DNA of 64,000 nt from Meridianimaribacter flavus (GTDB lineage Bacteria > Bacteroidota > Bacteroidia > Flavobacteriales > Flavobacteriaceae), in assembly GCF_004366715.1 (NCBI RefSeq), contig NZ_SOQZ01000001.1, positions 985,588 to 1,049,587 of the forward strand, given 5' to 3'. Below are positions 8,150-16,601 of the stretch, piece by piece; position 1 is the stretch's first letter, and each line of letters starts with the position of its first letter. A program made the position numbers and the translations under genes. The notes below the pieces were generated by a model. It saw nothing but the letters and a program-made list of their open reading frames with translations. It made no database searches and had not been told where the DNA came from.

Positions 8150-8503
8150 ATGAAAAGTGAATTTTTCAATTTAAGAGAAACTAAAGTTTTAAAGCCGATT
8201 ACAATTATTATACTATTGTATTCGGCTTTAATGTTTTTTGAATACGCACAACGGTTTCTAGGGATTTTCACAATACCAAATAATCCTTTAATTCCTGACT
8301 ATCTGCCATATTACATGGCTTTTCCTTCTTTTTTTGTTTTGCCTTTTTTCATCGTTATCATTTTTACTTGTGTAAGAAAGATGATCAAACGTAATTACAA
8401 CTATAAAAGTGTTTATATCTTGTTGGGTCTTGTGGTTTTATTTTTCCTTTTTAGATGGCGAATTCATGAATTCTTATTGTCACAAAGTCCTTATGCTGCT
8501 TAA
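8150..8503 (+). CDS. Small integral membrane protein, unknown function
   Basis: The 117-aa protein has three hydrophobic segments at about residues 17-36, 58-77 and 88-107, separated by short basic loops (RKMIKRNYNYK). It matches no family I recognise. It lies 31 bases after ftsY and 44 bases before the amidase gene, on the same strand. Confidence 0.65.
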   Translation: MKSEFFNLRETKVLKPITIIILLYSALMFFEYAQRFLGIFTIPNNPLIPDYLPYYMAFPSFFVLPFFIVIIFTCVRKMIKRNYNYKSVYILLGLVVLFFLFRWRIHEFLLSQSPYAA

Positions 8504-8547
8504 ATTAATGCAAGTGATTTTGTATTTTTATTAAAAAAATATAAGTC

Positions 8548-10203
8548 ATGAGATTAATACTTTCCCTTATTACGCTTTGTATGATTTTATCGTGTAAAGA
8601 GTCAAAGTCTAATGTTGAAACAGATAAGACACCATCTACTGATATTAGTGACATTTCCACAAAAGAGTTTAGAGAATTTAAGGTCTTAGATTCAAAATAC
8701 ATTAATACTACTGAACTTTGGGAGGTTTTCAATACAGAGTTAGAAGATTTTAATGAAGCGACTTACAATAGTCTAAAACCTTTTATTCTTGAACAAGATA
8801 TTCCAACATTGCATAAAAATGTACAAGAAGGAAAGTTAACTTATGAGCTTTTAACTAAGTTCTATTTATATCGTATTAGAGCATTTGACAGAGAAAACAA
8901 ATTATCTCTCAACTCAGTAATAGCATTAAATCCTAATGTAATTGCTGAAGCTAAAGCTAAAGACGAACAACTGAAAAATATGGACATTACAGAGCAATTT
9001 AATTTTTCGGTTTATGGTATGCCAATTCTTTTAAAAGACAATATTAATACATCAGGTATGCCTACTACAGCAGGAGCAGTTGCACTTCAAAACAATACTA
9101 CTGAAGATGCTTTTATTGTTTCGCAATTAAAGCATGAAGGTGCGCTTGTTTTAGGGAAAGCCAACCTTAGTGAATGGGCTTATTTTTTCTGTGGTGATTG
9201 TCCAAGTGGTTATAGCGCTATTGGAGGTCAAACCTTAAACCCTTATGGACGAAAAATTATTGACACTGGAGGTTCAAGCTCAGGAAGTGGAGTAGCTGTA
9301 GCAGCTAATTTTTGTGTAGCTGCAGTTGGTAGTGAAACTTCAGGGTCAATTTTATCACCTTCAAGTCAAAACTCTATTGTGGGCTTAAAACCGACTATTG
9401 GTTTATTGAGTCGTAGTGGTATTGTTCCAATTTCTTCAACATTGGATACTCCAGGACCAATGACTAAAAATGTTATAGATAATGCCATTTTACTTGCTGC
9501 TATGTATGGTTTTGATGAAGCAGATGATAAGTCTCTTAATCTAAAATGGCCTAAAGCGTATTATGTTGATGGTGATTTTAGTAAAGATGATTTAAAAGGA
9601 AAGCGTTTTGGTGCGTTTAAACGATTAATGGAAGATTCTCTTTATGTCAATGCACTTTCAGTTTTAAAAGCTCAAGGAGCTGAAATAATTGAAATTGAAG
9701 AAGAAGAGGTTCAGCTGCCTGATTTTATTCGCTTATTGAATTTAGACATGAAAGCCGATTTACCAACATATTTATCAACGTCTGCCAATGCAAATGTTGG
9801 TGTTGAATCAGTGCAAGATGTTATCGAGTTTAACAAGAAAGACTCTATAAAGACAATGCCTTATGGACAAAAATTGTTTGAAGGTATTGTAGCTGACTCT
9901 GCTACTGATAGTGAATTTGAAAGTATAAAAGCAACGCTAAAAACTAATGGAAAGCTGTATTTTGATGTACCAAAAAAAGCACACGATCTTGACGGATTTT
10001 TATCAATAAACAACTATCATGCAGGTTTTGCTGCTGTTGCTGAATATCCTGCTTTAACAGTGCCAATGGGTTATACAATAGATGGTGTTCCAAAAGGGTT
10101 GACCTTTATTAGTACACCACTCTCAGAAAAAAACTTATTAAGTTGGGCTTATGTTTATGAAGTAGCTTCAAAAAAGAGAATTGCTCCAAAAAATTATAAC
10201 TAG
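8548..10203 (+). CDS. Amidase-signature family lipoprotein
   Basis: A 551-aa protein with a lipoprotein signal (lipobox around LSCK). The amidase signature is complete: catalytic Lys in LLKDNINTSG (K163), the cis-Ser stretch GGSSSGSG near 241-248, and the nucleophile Ser in GSETSGSI (S267). Family members hydrolyse amide bonds through a Ser-cisSer-Lys triad. Lipid anchoring places this one in the envelope, not as GatA. The substrate is unknown. The stop TAG forms half of a CTAG palindrome shared with the convergent serine hydrolase gene. Confidence 0.9.
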   Translation: MRLILSLITLCMILSCKESKSNVETDKTPSTDISDISTKEFREFKVLDSKYINTTELWEVFNTELEDFNEATYNSLKPFILEQDIPTLHKNVQEGKLTYELLTKFYLYRIRAFDRENKLSLNSVIALNPNVIAEAKAKDEQLKNMDITEQFNFSVYGMPILLKDNINTSGMPTTAGAVALQNNTTEDAFIVSQLKHEGALVLGKANLSEWAYFFCGDCPSGYSAIGGQTLNPYGRKIIDTGGSSSGSGVAVAANFCVAAVGSETSGSILSPSSQNSIVGLKPTIGLLSRSGIVPISSTLDTPGPMTKNVIDNAILLAAMYGFDEADDKSLNLKWPKAYYVDGDFSKDDLKGKRFGAFKRLMEDSLYVNALSVLKAQGAEIIEIEEEEVQLPDFIRLLNLDMKADLPTYLSTSANANVGVESVQDVIEFNKKDSIKTMPYGQKLFEGIVADSATDSEFESIKATLKTNGKLYFDVPKKAHDLDGFLSINNYHAGFAAVAEYPALTVPMGYTIDGVPKGLTFISTPLSEKNLLSWAYVYEVASKKRIAPKNYN

Positions 10204-11288
10204 TTAGTTACAGCATTAATTTTTTCCCAAAGGTCATTATCAAAACCAGAGAGAGCAAAATTAGCTTCATCAGCTTCATTTCCCATACGTATAACTACCA
10301 GTTTTTTACTTGGTACTACATATACTTTTTGGTCGTTTAAACCTAAGCCAGCAAACATATCGTTTGGAGCATTAGGAACCAGTTCTCCTGAAAATTCTAG
10401 CTGACTTTGAGGTAAGTGAAACGAAGTTTTTCCGTTAAGCCACCAAAGGTAACCATAGGCTTTGTTAATGTCTTGTGAGGTATTTGTCGATTCGGTAATG
10501 TAATTTTCTGATACTATTTGTTGGTCTTCCCATTTACCATTTGCGTAAATCATTAACCCAAACCTTGCCATACTTCTAGTATCACTCCAGTAGACGCTAA
10601 GACTGTTCAAATTAGTCCAAAAACCATTCATCCCAATTCTGTTTTTCAACTTATCGTTAAAATAAGTATTCCATGTTTGTCCACTCGCTTCAGCAACTAC
10701 ATCTTGCATTTTCACATATACATTATGGTAAGCCCAACGTGTACCAGCATCAGCAATGTATTGTAGGTTTTCAGGGGAAACATCATCGCCTGTTGTATCG
10801 TCCAAACCACTACTCATTGATAGTAAATGTTTACAAGTAATTAGGTTTTCTTTTTCAAGAGAAGCACTCGTCCAACCTGTACCTAAATAATCAGACACTT
10901 TTGCATTAATATTTAGTAAACCGTCATCTTGTGCAATTCCTGAAACCGTTGCAGTTAAGGTTTTTCCTGCACTTGCCCAATACCAATTGGTAGTGCTAGA
11001 ATGCTCGTTCATATAAGCTTCGAGAGCAATTTTTCCGTTGTGTAGTATTATAAAACTCTTGGTGTTTTTTTCTTCTAAAAAATCAAGAAGTGGTTGTATT
11101 TCATTTTCATTCCATTCCAATTCCGAAGGACTAACCGTTTCCCAAGGGTTATCAGTACTTGTAATTAATGGCGGAAAATAAATTTCATCAACAGGAGTTT
11201 GGTCTTCAGGACTGTCATCGGTTGCATCATCAGAGGATGAACAATTATAAAAACCTATTAAAACAAAGAGGCAAAAAAGGTATTTCAT
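10200..11288 (-). CDS. Serine hydrolase (class C beta-lactamase-like) lipoprotein
   Basis: The protein is 362 aa with lipobox FYNC (Cys16), followed by an Asp/Ser-rich spacer and the beta-lactamase/transpeptidase-like fold. The SxxK nucleophile is SAGK (S106, K109). A YHN sequence (YHNVYVK) is a plausible YxN motif. Members include esterases and peptidases, and antibiotic resistance should not be assumed. The gene is convergent with the amidase and overlaps it by four bases. Confidence 0.85.
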   Translation of the reverse strand: MKYLFCLFVLIGFYNCSSSDDATDDSPEDQTPVDEIYFPPLITSTDNPWETVSPSELEWNENEIQPLLDFLEEKNTKSFIILHNGKIALEAYMNEHSSTTNWYWASAGKTLTATVSGIAQDDGLLNINAKVSDYLGTGWTSASLEKENLITCKHLLSMSSGLDDTTGDDVSPENLQYIADAGTRWAYHNVYVKMQDVVAEASGQTWNTYFNDKLKNRIGMNGFWTNLNSLSVYWSDTRSMARFGLMIYANGKWEDQQIVSENYITESTNTSQDINKAYGYLWWLNGKTSFHLPQSQLEFSGELVPNAPNDMFAGLGLNDQKVYVVPSKKLVVIRMGNEADEANFALSGFDNDLWEKINAVTN

Positions 11289-11343
11289 AATAAAAGCTTT
11301 GTATTTAAGACCATTAAATATACTAAAGGTTTAAATTAGATTG

Positions 11344-11351
11344 TATCTTTG
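11344..11351 (+). promoter_or_regulatory. -7 promoter element of rimO
   Basis: TATCTTTG matches TAnnTTTG and lies 53 bases before the ATG at 11405. A small inverted repeat (11381-11400) lies in the predicted leader. Confidence 0.6.
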
Positions 11352-11380
11352 CGGACTAAAAAAGAAGTAAAGTATAAAAG

Positions 11381-11400
11381 ATTCCCGCTTTTGCGGAAAT
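11381..11400. repeat. Short inverted repeat in the rimO leader
   Basis: ATTCCCGC and GCGGAAAT flank a TTTT loop, with one mismatch, between the rimO promoter and start codon. It resembles the palindromes at 8127 and 23171. Confidence 0.5.
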
Positions 11401-11404
11401 ACAT

Positions 11405-12709
11405 ATGAGAACGAAATCGCTTAAAAAGAACAGAATTAATGTAGTAACACTTGGTTGCAGTAAAAACGTGTACGATAGCGAAGTGTTAATGGGACAGCTA
11501 AAGGCTAGTGGTAAAGATGTGGTGCATGAGCAAGAAGGCAACGTTGTTGTTATCAATACCTGCGGATTTATCAACAATGCAAAGGAAGAAAGCGTGAATA
11601 CCATTTTGGAATTTATGCAAAAAAAGGAAGCTGGCGAAGTTGATAAAGTATTTGTTACAGGCTGTTTGAGCGAACGTTATAAACCAGACTTACAAAAGGA
11701 AATTCCTAATGTTGACCAATATTTTGGTACTACCGAATTACCTCATTTATTAAAAGCACTTGGTGCCGATTATAAGCATGAATTAATTGGTGAGCGTTTA
11801 ACAACCACACCAAAAAACTATGCCTATTTAAAAATTGCTGAAGGTTGCGACAGACCTTGTAGTTTTTGTGCAATTCCATTAATGCGTGGAAAACACAAGA
11901 GTACACCTATTGAAGATTTAGTAACCGAAGCTGAAAAACTTGCAGCTAATGGAGTTAAAGAATTGATACTTATTGCTCAAGATTTAACTTACTACGGACT
12001 GGATTTATACAAAAAACGTAATCTAGCCGAATTACTAGAACACCTTGTAAAAGTTGATGGTATTGAGTGGATACGTTTACACTATGCATTTCCAACTGGT
12101 TTTCCAATGGATGTGTTGGAGGTTATGAACAGAGAACCAAAAATTTGTAATTATCTAGATATTCCATTACAACATATTTCTGATGCTATTTTAAAAAGTA
12201 TGCGTCGTGGTACTACCAAAGAAAAAACCACAAAGCTGCTTAAAGAATTTAGAAAAGCAGTACCAGGAATGACTATTAGAACCACTCTTATTGTTGGATA
12301 TCCTGGAGAAACCGAAGACGATTTTGAAACTCTAAGAGATTGGGTTAAGGAGATGCGTTTTGAGCGTTTAGGTTGTTTTACTTACTCGCATGAAGAAAAC
12401 ACTCATGCCTACAACCTAGAAGATGATGTGCCTGAAGATGTGAAAATTGACAGAGCAAATCAGATTATGGAGATACAATCGCAAATTTCTTGGGAACTGA
12501 ACCAAGAAAAGATAGGACAGGAGTTTAAAGTGGTTATCGATAGAAAAGAAGGTAATTACTTTGTAGGTAGAACAGAGTTTGACTCACCAGATGTAGACAA
12601 CGAAGTACTTATTGATGCCAGCACAACCTATTTAAAAACAGGCGAGTTTGCAACCGTAAAAATTATTGAAGCTGAAGATTTTGACCTTTATGCTGAGGTT
12701 GTGGGTTAA
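11405..12709 (+). CDS. rimO: Ribosomal protein uS12 methylthiotransferase RimO
   Basis: Radical-SAM methylthiotransferase of 434 aa that modifies an Asp of ribosomal protein uS12. The N-terminal MTTase domain has the cluster cysteines in LGCSKNVYDSE, NTCGF and VTGCLSERY. The radical SAM motif is CDRPCSFC near residue 145. A C-terminal TRAM domain follows at about 370-434. In many Bacteroidota rimO follows ftsY directly; here a membrane protein, an amidase and an opposite-strand serine hydrolase lie between. Confidence 0.96.
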   Translation: MRTKSLKKNRINVVTLGCSKNVYDSEVLMGQLKASGKDVVHEQEGNVVVINTCGFINNAKEESVNTILEFMQKKEAGEVDKVFVTGCLSERYKPDLQKEIPNVDQYFGTTELPHLLKALGADYKHELIGERLTTTPKNYAYLKIAEGCDRPCSFCAIPLMRGKHKSTPIEDLVTEAEKLAANGVKELILIAQDLTYYGLDLYKKRNLAELLEHLVKVDGIEWIRLHYAFPTGFPMDVLEVMNREPKICNYLDIPLQHISDAILKSMRRGTTKEKTTKLLKEFRKAVPGMTIRTTLIVGYPGETEDDFETLRDWVKEMRFERLGCFTYSHEENTHAYNLEDDVPEDVKIDRANQIMEIQSQISWELNQEKIGQEFKVVIDRKEGNYFVGRTEFDSPDVDNEVLIDASTTYLKTGEFATVKIIEAEDFDLYAEVVG

Positions 12710-12784
12710 GGAGTAGTAGTCTTTTTATTCATTATCATAATGCTCTATAGTATTCAAGAGTTGTTTTTTTATTAAAAGATTATC

Positions 12785-13123
12785 TTATTTTCGTCGAATA
12801 GTATAGGAGTTAAATCCTTTTGTAGCATTCATTTGTTGATACCAAAAAAGAATAGGAATTACAACACTTACAGTTCCAATAATTCCAAATAAACTCCATA
12901 ATACTATGGTAGATGCAATACCAATTCCAACTCCAATAAGAATTAAGACATTATTAGGTTCTGCTTGTATGTCATTTACATGTTTCTTTTCAATATTTCC
13001 GCAATTTTGACAATTCACATTAAACTCATCTCCTTTTTCCATTTGTAAATCTGGTCTAGTTGGAGCGTTAGACTTTATTTTAATATCCTTTTTACAAGAT
13101 TGACAACGAGTAACTAATTTCAT
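12785..13123 (-). CDS. Zinc-ribbon membrane protein, unknown function
   Basis: A 112-aa protein. The N-terminal third has two CxxC pairs (CQSCKKD and CQNCGN), a probable zinc ribbon. Two hydrophobic segments follow at about residues 53-72 and 75-95, then a basic tail (YTIRRK). No specific family was recognised. It stands alone between rimO and a lipoprotein gene. Confidence 0.7.
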   Translation of the reverse strand: MKLVTRCQSCKKDIKIKSNAPTRPDLQMEKGDEFNVNCQNCGNIEKKHVNDIQAEPNNVLILIGVGIGIASTIVLWSLFGIIGTVSVVIPILFWYQQMNATKGFNSYTIRRK

Positions 13124-13221
13124 GTTTAATTTTTATGTTTAATGGGTTGGTTAATATTTGGTTAGTTTTTAATAACAAAAGTTATTCAACTAATTTCGAC
13201 TATTTTTCTAACAAACCCAAT

Positions 13222-13252
13222 AAAAAAGGGAAAACAAAACCGCTTTCCCTTT
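13222..13252 (-). terminator. Terminator of the cadherin-like lipoprotein gene
   Basis: On the minus strand AAAGGGAAA and TTTCCCTTT form a 9-bp stem with a 10-base loop, followed by T, just after the stop at 13276. Confidence 0.8.
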
Positions 13253-13275
13253 GTGTTGTAAATGAAGTGTTTAAA

Positions 13276-14214
13276 CTAGTCCCATTGTTTTAAGGTAGTG
13301 CTTAAACCTTGGTATAAAAATACAGCACCAACATTACCACTGGTTAAAAAGTCGGTGTCACCATCGCTTCCCCAGCCATAAGGTGAACCAGATATATTTT
13401 TATAACCAATACTATTATTGACATATATCGCCAAATAACCAACACTAGTGGTTGGTGTTGCATTGCCTTTAAGAACAAAATGGTTGTATTCAGCATTGTG
13501 TTCTGGTAGAGCTTCACCTAATGCCTCATAAGCACCTAGTTCAGTGCCTGTAGACAATTTTACTTTAGTTCCAGAAACATTGTTAGCCCAAGAGTAATGC
13601 TTAAAGGCATACACATAGCTAGATGCTGGTATATTGCTTCCGTTTAAATTTGCAATTAGAGCTTGCCCTGGGTTTGCGTTTATATTGGCAGAACTTAAAA
13701 GGTCGCTATCAGTAGCACCACTTTTGGTGACTTCAGCCATATAGTTTGCCAAATCATTGTATTCGCTTTCAGTCACCATAACCCATGTTCCGTCTGCGGC
13801 ATTTTCATAAGCGTTTCTGGAGCTATTCAAGAACGCCCAAATATCATCTACATTAATAATGGATACGATAACATTTTTTTCTTCAGTGTCTGTTCCGTTA
13901 GTAATGGAAACAGTAAGCGTGATTTCAGTTGTAGTTTCGTAATCAAATTCTTGCCATGCCAATACACGTATTTCTCCACTATTGGAGTCAATTCCCATAG
14001 CTTGTGAAACAGACTGTGAGGCAATGCTAAAGCTAAGGTCGCCTATTAAGTTAGAGGTTATGGTCGTAACTAAATCGCCACTTGTAGGATATTCGTTTAT
14101 GGAAACCTCAATAGTATTGTTTGTTGGTGCCTCTCCAGAAGTGTCGTCCTCATTGGAACAAGACACTAAAATGAAAGCCAATAAAAGAGTTGAAAGTTTA
14201 ATTTTTGTGTTCAT
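13276..14214 (-). CDS. Cadherin-like lipoprotein
   Basis: The start at 14214 was chosen because it gives a clean lipoprotein signal (lipobox LVSC, then SNEDDTSGE). The longer frame to 14301 adds 29 residues with no signal character. Residues 30-130 look like one cadherin/PKD-type beta domain (SGEIRVLAWQEFDYE, then TLTVSITNGTD). The C-terminal 190 residues, rich in Ser/Gly/Tyr, are unrecognised. It is probably a cell-surface lipoprotein. Upstream lie a -7 element (14338-14331), a palindrome at its predicted start point, and four phased GGACAA repeats. Confidence 0.8.
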   Translation of the reverse strand: MNTKIKLSTLLLAFILVSCSNEDDTSGEAPTNNTIEVSINEYPTSGDLVTTITSNLIGDLSFSIASQSVSQAMGIDSNSGEIRVLAWQEFDYETTTEITLTVSITNGTDTEEKNVIVSIINVDDIWAFLNSSRNAYENAADGTWVMVTESEYNDLANYMAEVTKSGATDSDLLSSANINANPGQALIANLNGSNIPASSYVYAFKHYSWANNVSGTKVKLSTGTELGAYEALGEALPEHNAEYNHFVLKGNATPTTSVGYLAIYVNNSIGYKNISGSPYGWGSDGDTDFLTSGNVGAVFLYQGLSTTLKQWD

Positions 14215-14311
14215 AATACTTTTGTTTTGTGGTTTGTATTGAGTTTTTGCAGCGACTTGCAACTGGTTGAGTCTGCAGCCTTCACCAGAGCAAGACACCA
14301 CAAAACTGGTT

Positions 14312-14327
14312 TGTCATATTAATGACA
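14312..14327. promoter_or_regulatory. 16-bp palindrome at the predicted transcription start
   Basis: TGTCAT-ATTA-ATGACA lies just downstream of the leftward -7 element at 14338-14331, where a repressor could sit. No binding protein is identified. Confidence 0.45.
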
Positions 14328-14330
14328 TAA

Positions 14331-14338
14331 CAAACATA
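14331..14338 (-). promoter_or_regulatory. -7 promoter element of the cadherin-like lipoprotein gene
   Basis: On the minus strand TATGTTTG is an exact TAnnTTTG match, about 120 bases before the start codon. A T-rich stretch lies 19-20 bases further upstream in place of the -33 TTTG. Confidence 0.55.
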
Positions 14339-14372
14339 ATGTCAAGTTGCTATGAGCTAAAATTTTGAGTGT

Positions 14373-14422
14373 GGACAATTAGCGGACAAATCACTTTTGC
14401 CTAAAGGACAAAAGGTGGACAA
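14373..14422. promoter_or_regulatory. Four GGACAA direct repeats phased at 11/22/11 bp
   Basis: GGACAA starts at 14373, 14384, 14406 and 14417, so all four lie on one face of the helix. The array begins 34 bases upstream of the leftward -7 element, an activator-like position. The same motif with 11-bp spacing occurs at 16521-16537 on the other side of the TPR/LuxR-type gene. I infer binding sites of that regulator. Confidence 0.55.
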
Positions 14423-14442
14423 GGTATGTGTAAATTATTGGT

Positions 14443-16308
14443 TTATAGCTCTATAATCAATTCTTGGAGCGATTCTTCGGTGGATAGACTTAACTTCTTG
14501 CGTAGACGATAGCGTGCTTTTTTGACACCTTCGGATGAAATATTTAAGATGTTTGCAATCTCTTTTGAAGATAGATTCATTTTAAGTAGAGACATCAATC
14601 TAAGGTCGTTAGAAGTCACTTCAGGAAAGGTGCGTTTTACCTTAGAGTTGAAATCTTTATGCACATCTTCAAAATAGGTTCTAAACTGTTCCCAATTGTT
14701 ATCATTGTTAATATCAAGGTTGATGGCATTTATGACTTTTTGGAAGCTTCTAGAATTGTCTGTACCAGATTTAAGTTCCTTCAATTGCGATTTTAAATCG
14801 AGCAATACTTCGTTTTTATGAGCTAAATGTAACGCGTGTGTAGTGAGTTCTTTTTCTTTAAACTGAAGCGAAGCATCCAGTTTTTCGCGTTCTACTTTGT
14901 TGCGTTTCATTTTTTGTCGTAACCCATAAAACAAAGCGCTTGCAAGCAATACAATTGAAAATATGATGATACCCAAAAGTATTTGACGGTTTTTTGCAAT
15001 AGCTTCTTTTTGTTTGAGTACTTCTATTTCGGCAGCTTTTAGTGCAATTTCTTTTTCTTTTTTCTCAGTTTCATAAATGGTTTTTAGTTCTGCAATATCT
15101 CTAGCATTGTTAACTTTTGAAAGACTATCTTTAATAATTGAATAGCGCTTTAAATTGTTATGAGCGTTTTGGTAATCTTTTTCCTCAAGATTAAGTATGG
15201 ACAAGTAGTAATAAAATTCTTGCGATTCTCTTGGAGCATTTATGGTGTCAGCAATTAGTAATCCTTCGTTAAAGTAGGTCTTGGCTGCGTTGTAGTTTTT
15301 TGTTTTTGTGGCGGTTTTTCCAAGTACCAATAAAGCGGTGTAAATACTGTTAATGTTTTTACTGGAACGGTATTTTATTAGTGCTTCATTTAACAGAAAA
15401 TCTGCTGTTTTATAGTTTTTTGTTTCGTAGTTTATTTCGCCTAAAAGGAATTCAGAACTTGAAATGACATTTTCAAAATTTTTATCTATAGCAAGGTTTA
15501 GTGCTTCTGTGGCATAAGTTTTAGCCGATTCGTATTGTTTTAAACTAATGTATGCATTGGCTATCCTATTAAGCGTTAAACCTTGGAAATTATAATCGTT
15601 TTCTTTTTTATACACGTCTAGCGCAATTTTGTAATTTTTAATCGCTTCGAAGTAATTTTCTCTGTGATATTCAATTTCACCAATAGATTTGTATGTGTCA
15701 GCTTTGTACAACGTTTTGCCTTCAATGTCCTCAAACAGTTTTTGAGATTTAATAATATTGGTATATGCTAAGGTGTAATTACCTTTATTTCTGTAAATAC
15801 TACTTAAATTGCCAAGAGCAAGAGCTTCGCTAAAAGTGTCTTTAATACTTTTGCTTAAAACAATGGATTGGTTTATAGCAGCAATAGATTTATCGTAGTC
15901 GCCTTCGAGACGATATACATCTGAAAGTCCAATGTAACAAGAAGCTAGCCATTTTTTATCATCGGTAAGTTTCCAGAGTTTAAGAGCATTATTAAAATAA
16001 TACTCAGAAGAATCTAAATATGACATACTCTTTTTTAATGATCCTAGTTGGTATAGTGAACCAGCAATACTAAGAGTGTCAGTTGTTGTTTTTGATAGTT
16101 TTAAGCTTTTGTGAGCATAATACTCAGTTTTATTTAAATCATAATATTTGTAAGCTTCAACTAAATTTTGAAGCGTTTTAACTTTATCAATAGTAGTTTT
16201 TTGTGAGCTAAAGTCTTTTAAAAGACTATCAATTTTTTGTTGATTTTGCGAAAATGACAATAGAGAAATTCCTATAGCAAAATACAGAACGACTAATTTG
16301 TCCACCAT
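14443..16308 (-). CDS. Membrane-anchored TPR protein with C-terminal LuxR-type HTH
   Basis: The start at 16308 was chosen because it opens with a signal peptide (MVDKLVVLYFAIGISLLSFSQ). An upstream ATG at 16371 would add 21 residues before it. The protein is about 621 aa. Tandem TPR repeats fill roughly residues 60-390, one transmembrane helix lies at about 443-463, then a basic coiled coil. The C-terminal helix-turn-helix (about 565-606, SSKEIANILNISSEGVKKAR) is of LuxR/GerE type. The layout implies periplasmic TPRs sensing something and a cytoplasmic DNA-binding end, a one-component transmembrane regulator. GGACAA sites flank it on both sides. The ligand is unknown. Confidence 0.85.
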   Translation of the reverse strand: MVDKLVVLYFAIGISLLSFSQNQQKIDSLLKDFSSQKTTIDKVKTLQNLVEAYKYYDLNKTEYYAHKSLKLSKTTTDTLSIAGSLYQLGSLKKSMSYLDSSEYYFNNALKLWKLTDDKKWLASCYIGLSDVYRLEGDYDKSIAAINQSIVLSKSIKDTFSEALALGNLSSIYRNKGNYTLAYTNIIKSQKLFEDIEGKTLYKADTYKSIGEIEYHRENYFEAIKNYKIALDVYKKENDYNFQGLTLNRIANAYISLKQYESAKTYATEALNLAIDKNFENVISSSEFLLGEINYETKNYKTADFLLNEALIKYRSSKNINSIYTALLVLGKTATKTKNYNAAKTYFNEGLLIADTINAPRESQEFYYYLSILNLEEKDYQNAHNNLKRYSIIKDSLSKVNNARDIAELKTIYETEKKEKEIALKAAEIEVLKQKEAIAKNRQILLGIIIFSIVLLASALFYGLRQKMKRNKVEREKLDASLQFKEKELTTHALHLAHKNEVLLDLKSQLKELKSGTDNSRSFQKVINAINLDINNDNNWEQFRTYFEDVHKDFNSKVKRTFPEVTSNDLRLMSLLKMNLSSKEIANILNISSEGVKKARYRLRKKLSLSTEESLQELIIEL

Positions 16309-16520
16309 ACTGCGGACACCTTTTGCAATTTTAAAGACAGGGACATTTTTAGTGTAATATTTAGACTCCATGTTTTGTGGTGGTTAGATTAGGTAAGATA
16401 CTAACATTTATTTTTAACTTGTAAGAAACTGTTAATCAGTGTTTTGAAAAATTATTTATTAGTTGTTTATTTATGTTATAAATATCTTCAAATTATTAAA
16501 CATCTGTTTTTTAAGGTGGT

Positions 16521-16537
16521 GGACAAAGGGTGGACAC
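16521..16537. promoter_or_regulatory. Pair of GGACA(A/C) repeats, 11 bp apart
   Basis: GGACAA at 16521 and GGACAC at 16532 end 35 bases before a near-consensus -7 element (16573) of the rightward unit. Spacing and promoter distance match the array at 14373-14422. A further inverted pair (TTGTCC at 16298, GGACAC at 16314) straddles the chosen start of the regulator gene itself. Confidence 0.5.
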
Positions 16538-16572
16538 GACGTTTTTTCCTTTTTTAACCGCATTCTGCACTA

Positions 16573-16580
16573 TACTTTAG
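16573..16580 (+). promoter_or_regulatory. Probable -7 element of the T9SS-cargo unit
   Basis: TACTTTAG has one mismatch to TAnnTTTG and lies 21 bases before the ATG at 16602. Only a T-tract is seen at -33, consistent with activator dependence. Confidence 0.4.
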
Positions 16581-16601
16581 TTGAAACAAAACTAGGTAGC
16601 C

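Noticed and set aside
13982..14242. 86-codon ORF antisense to the cadherin-like lipoprotein
   Set aside because: It mirrors the coding strand of a clear lipoprotein gene and shows no domain.
14373..14422. GGACAA ladder as a CRISPR or minisatellite
   Set aside because: Units are 6 bp with no conserved long repeat or spacer structure; helical phasing near a promoter fits protein-binding sites better.
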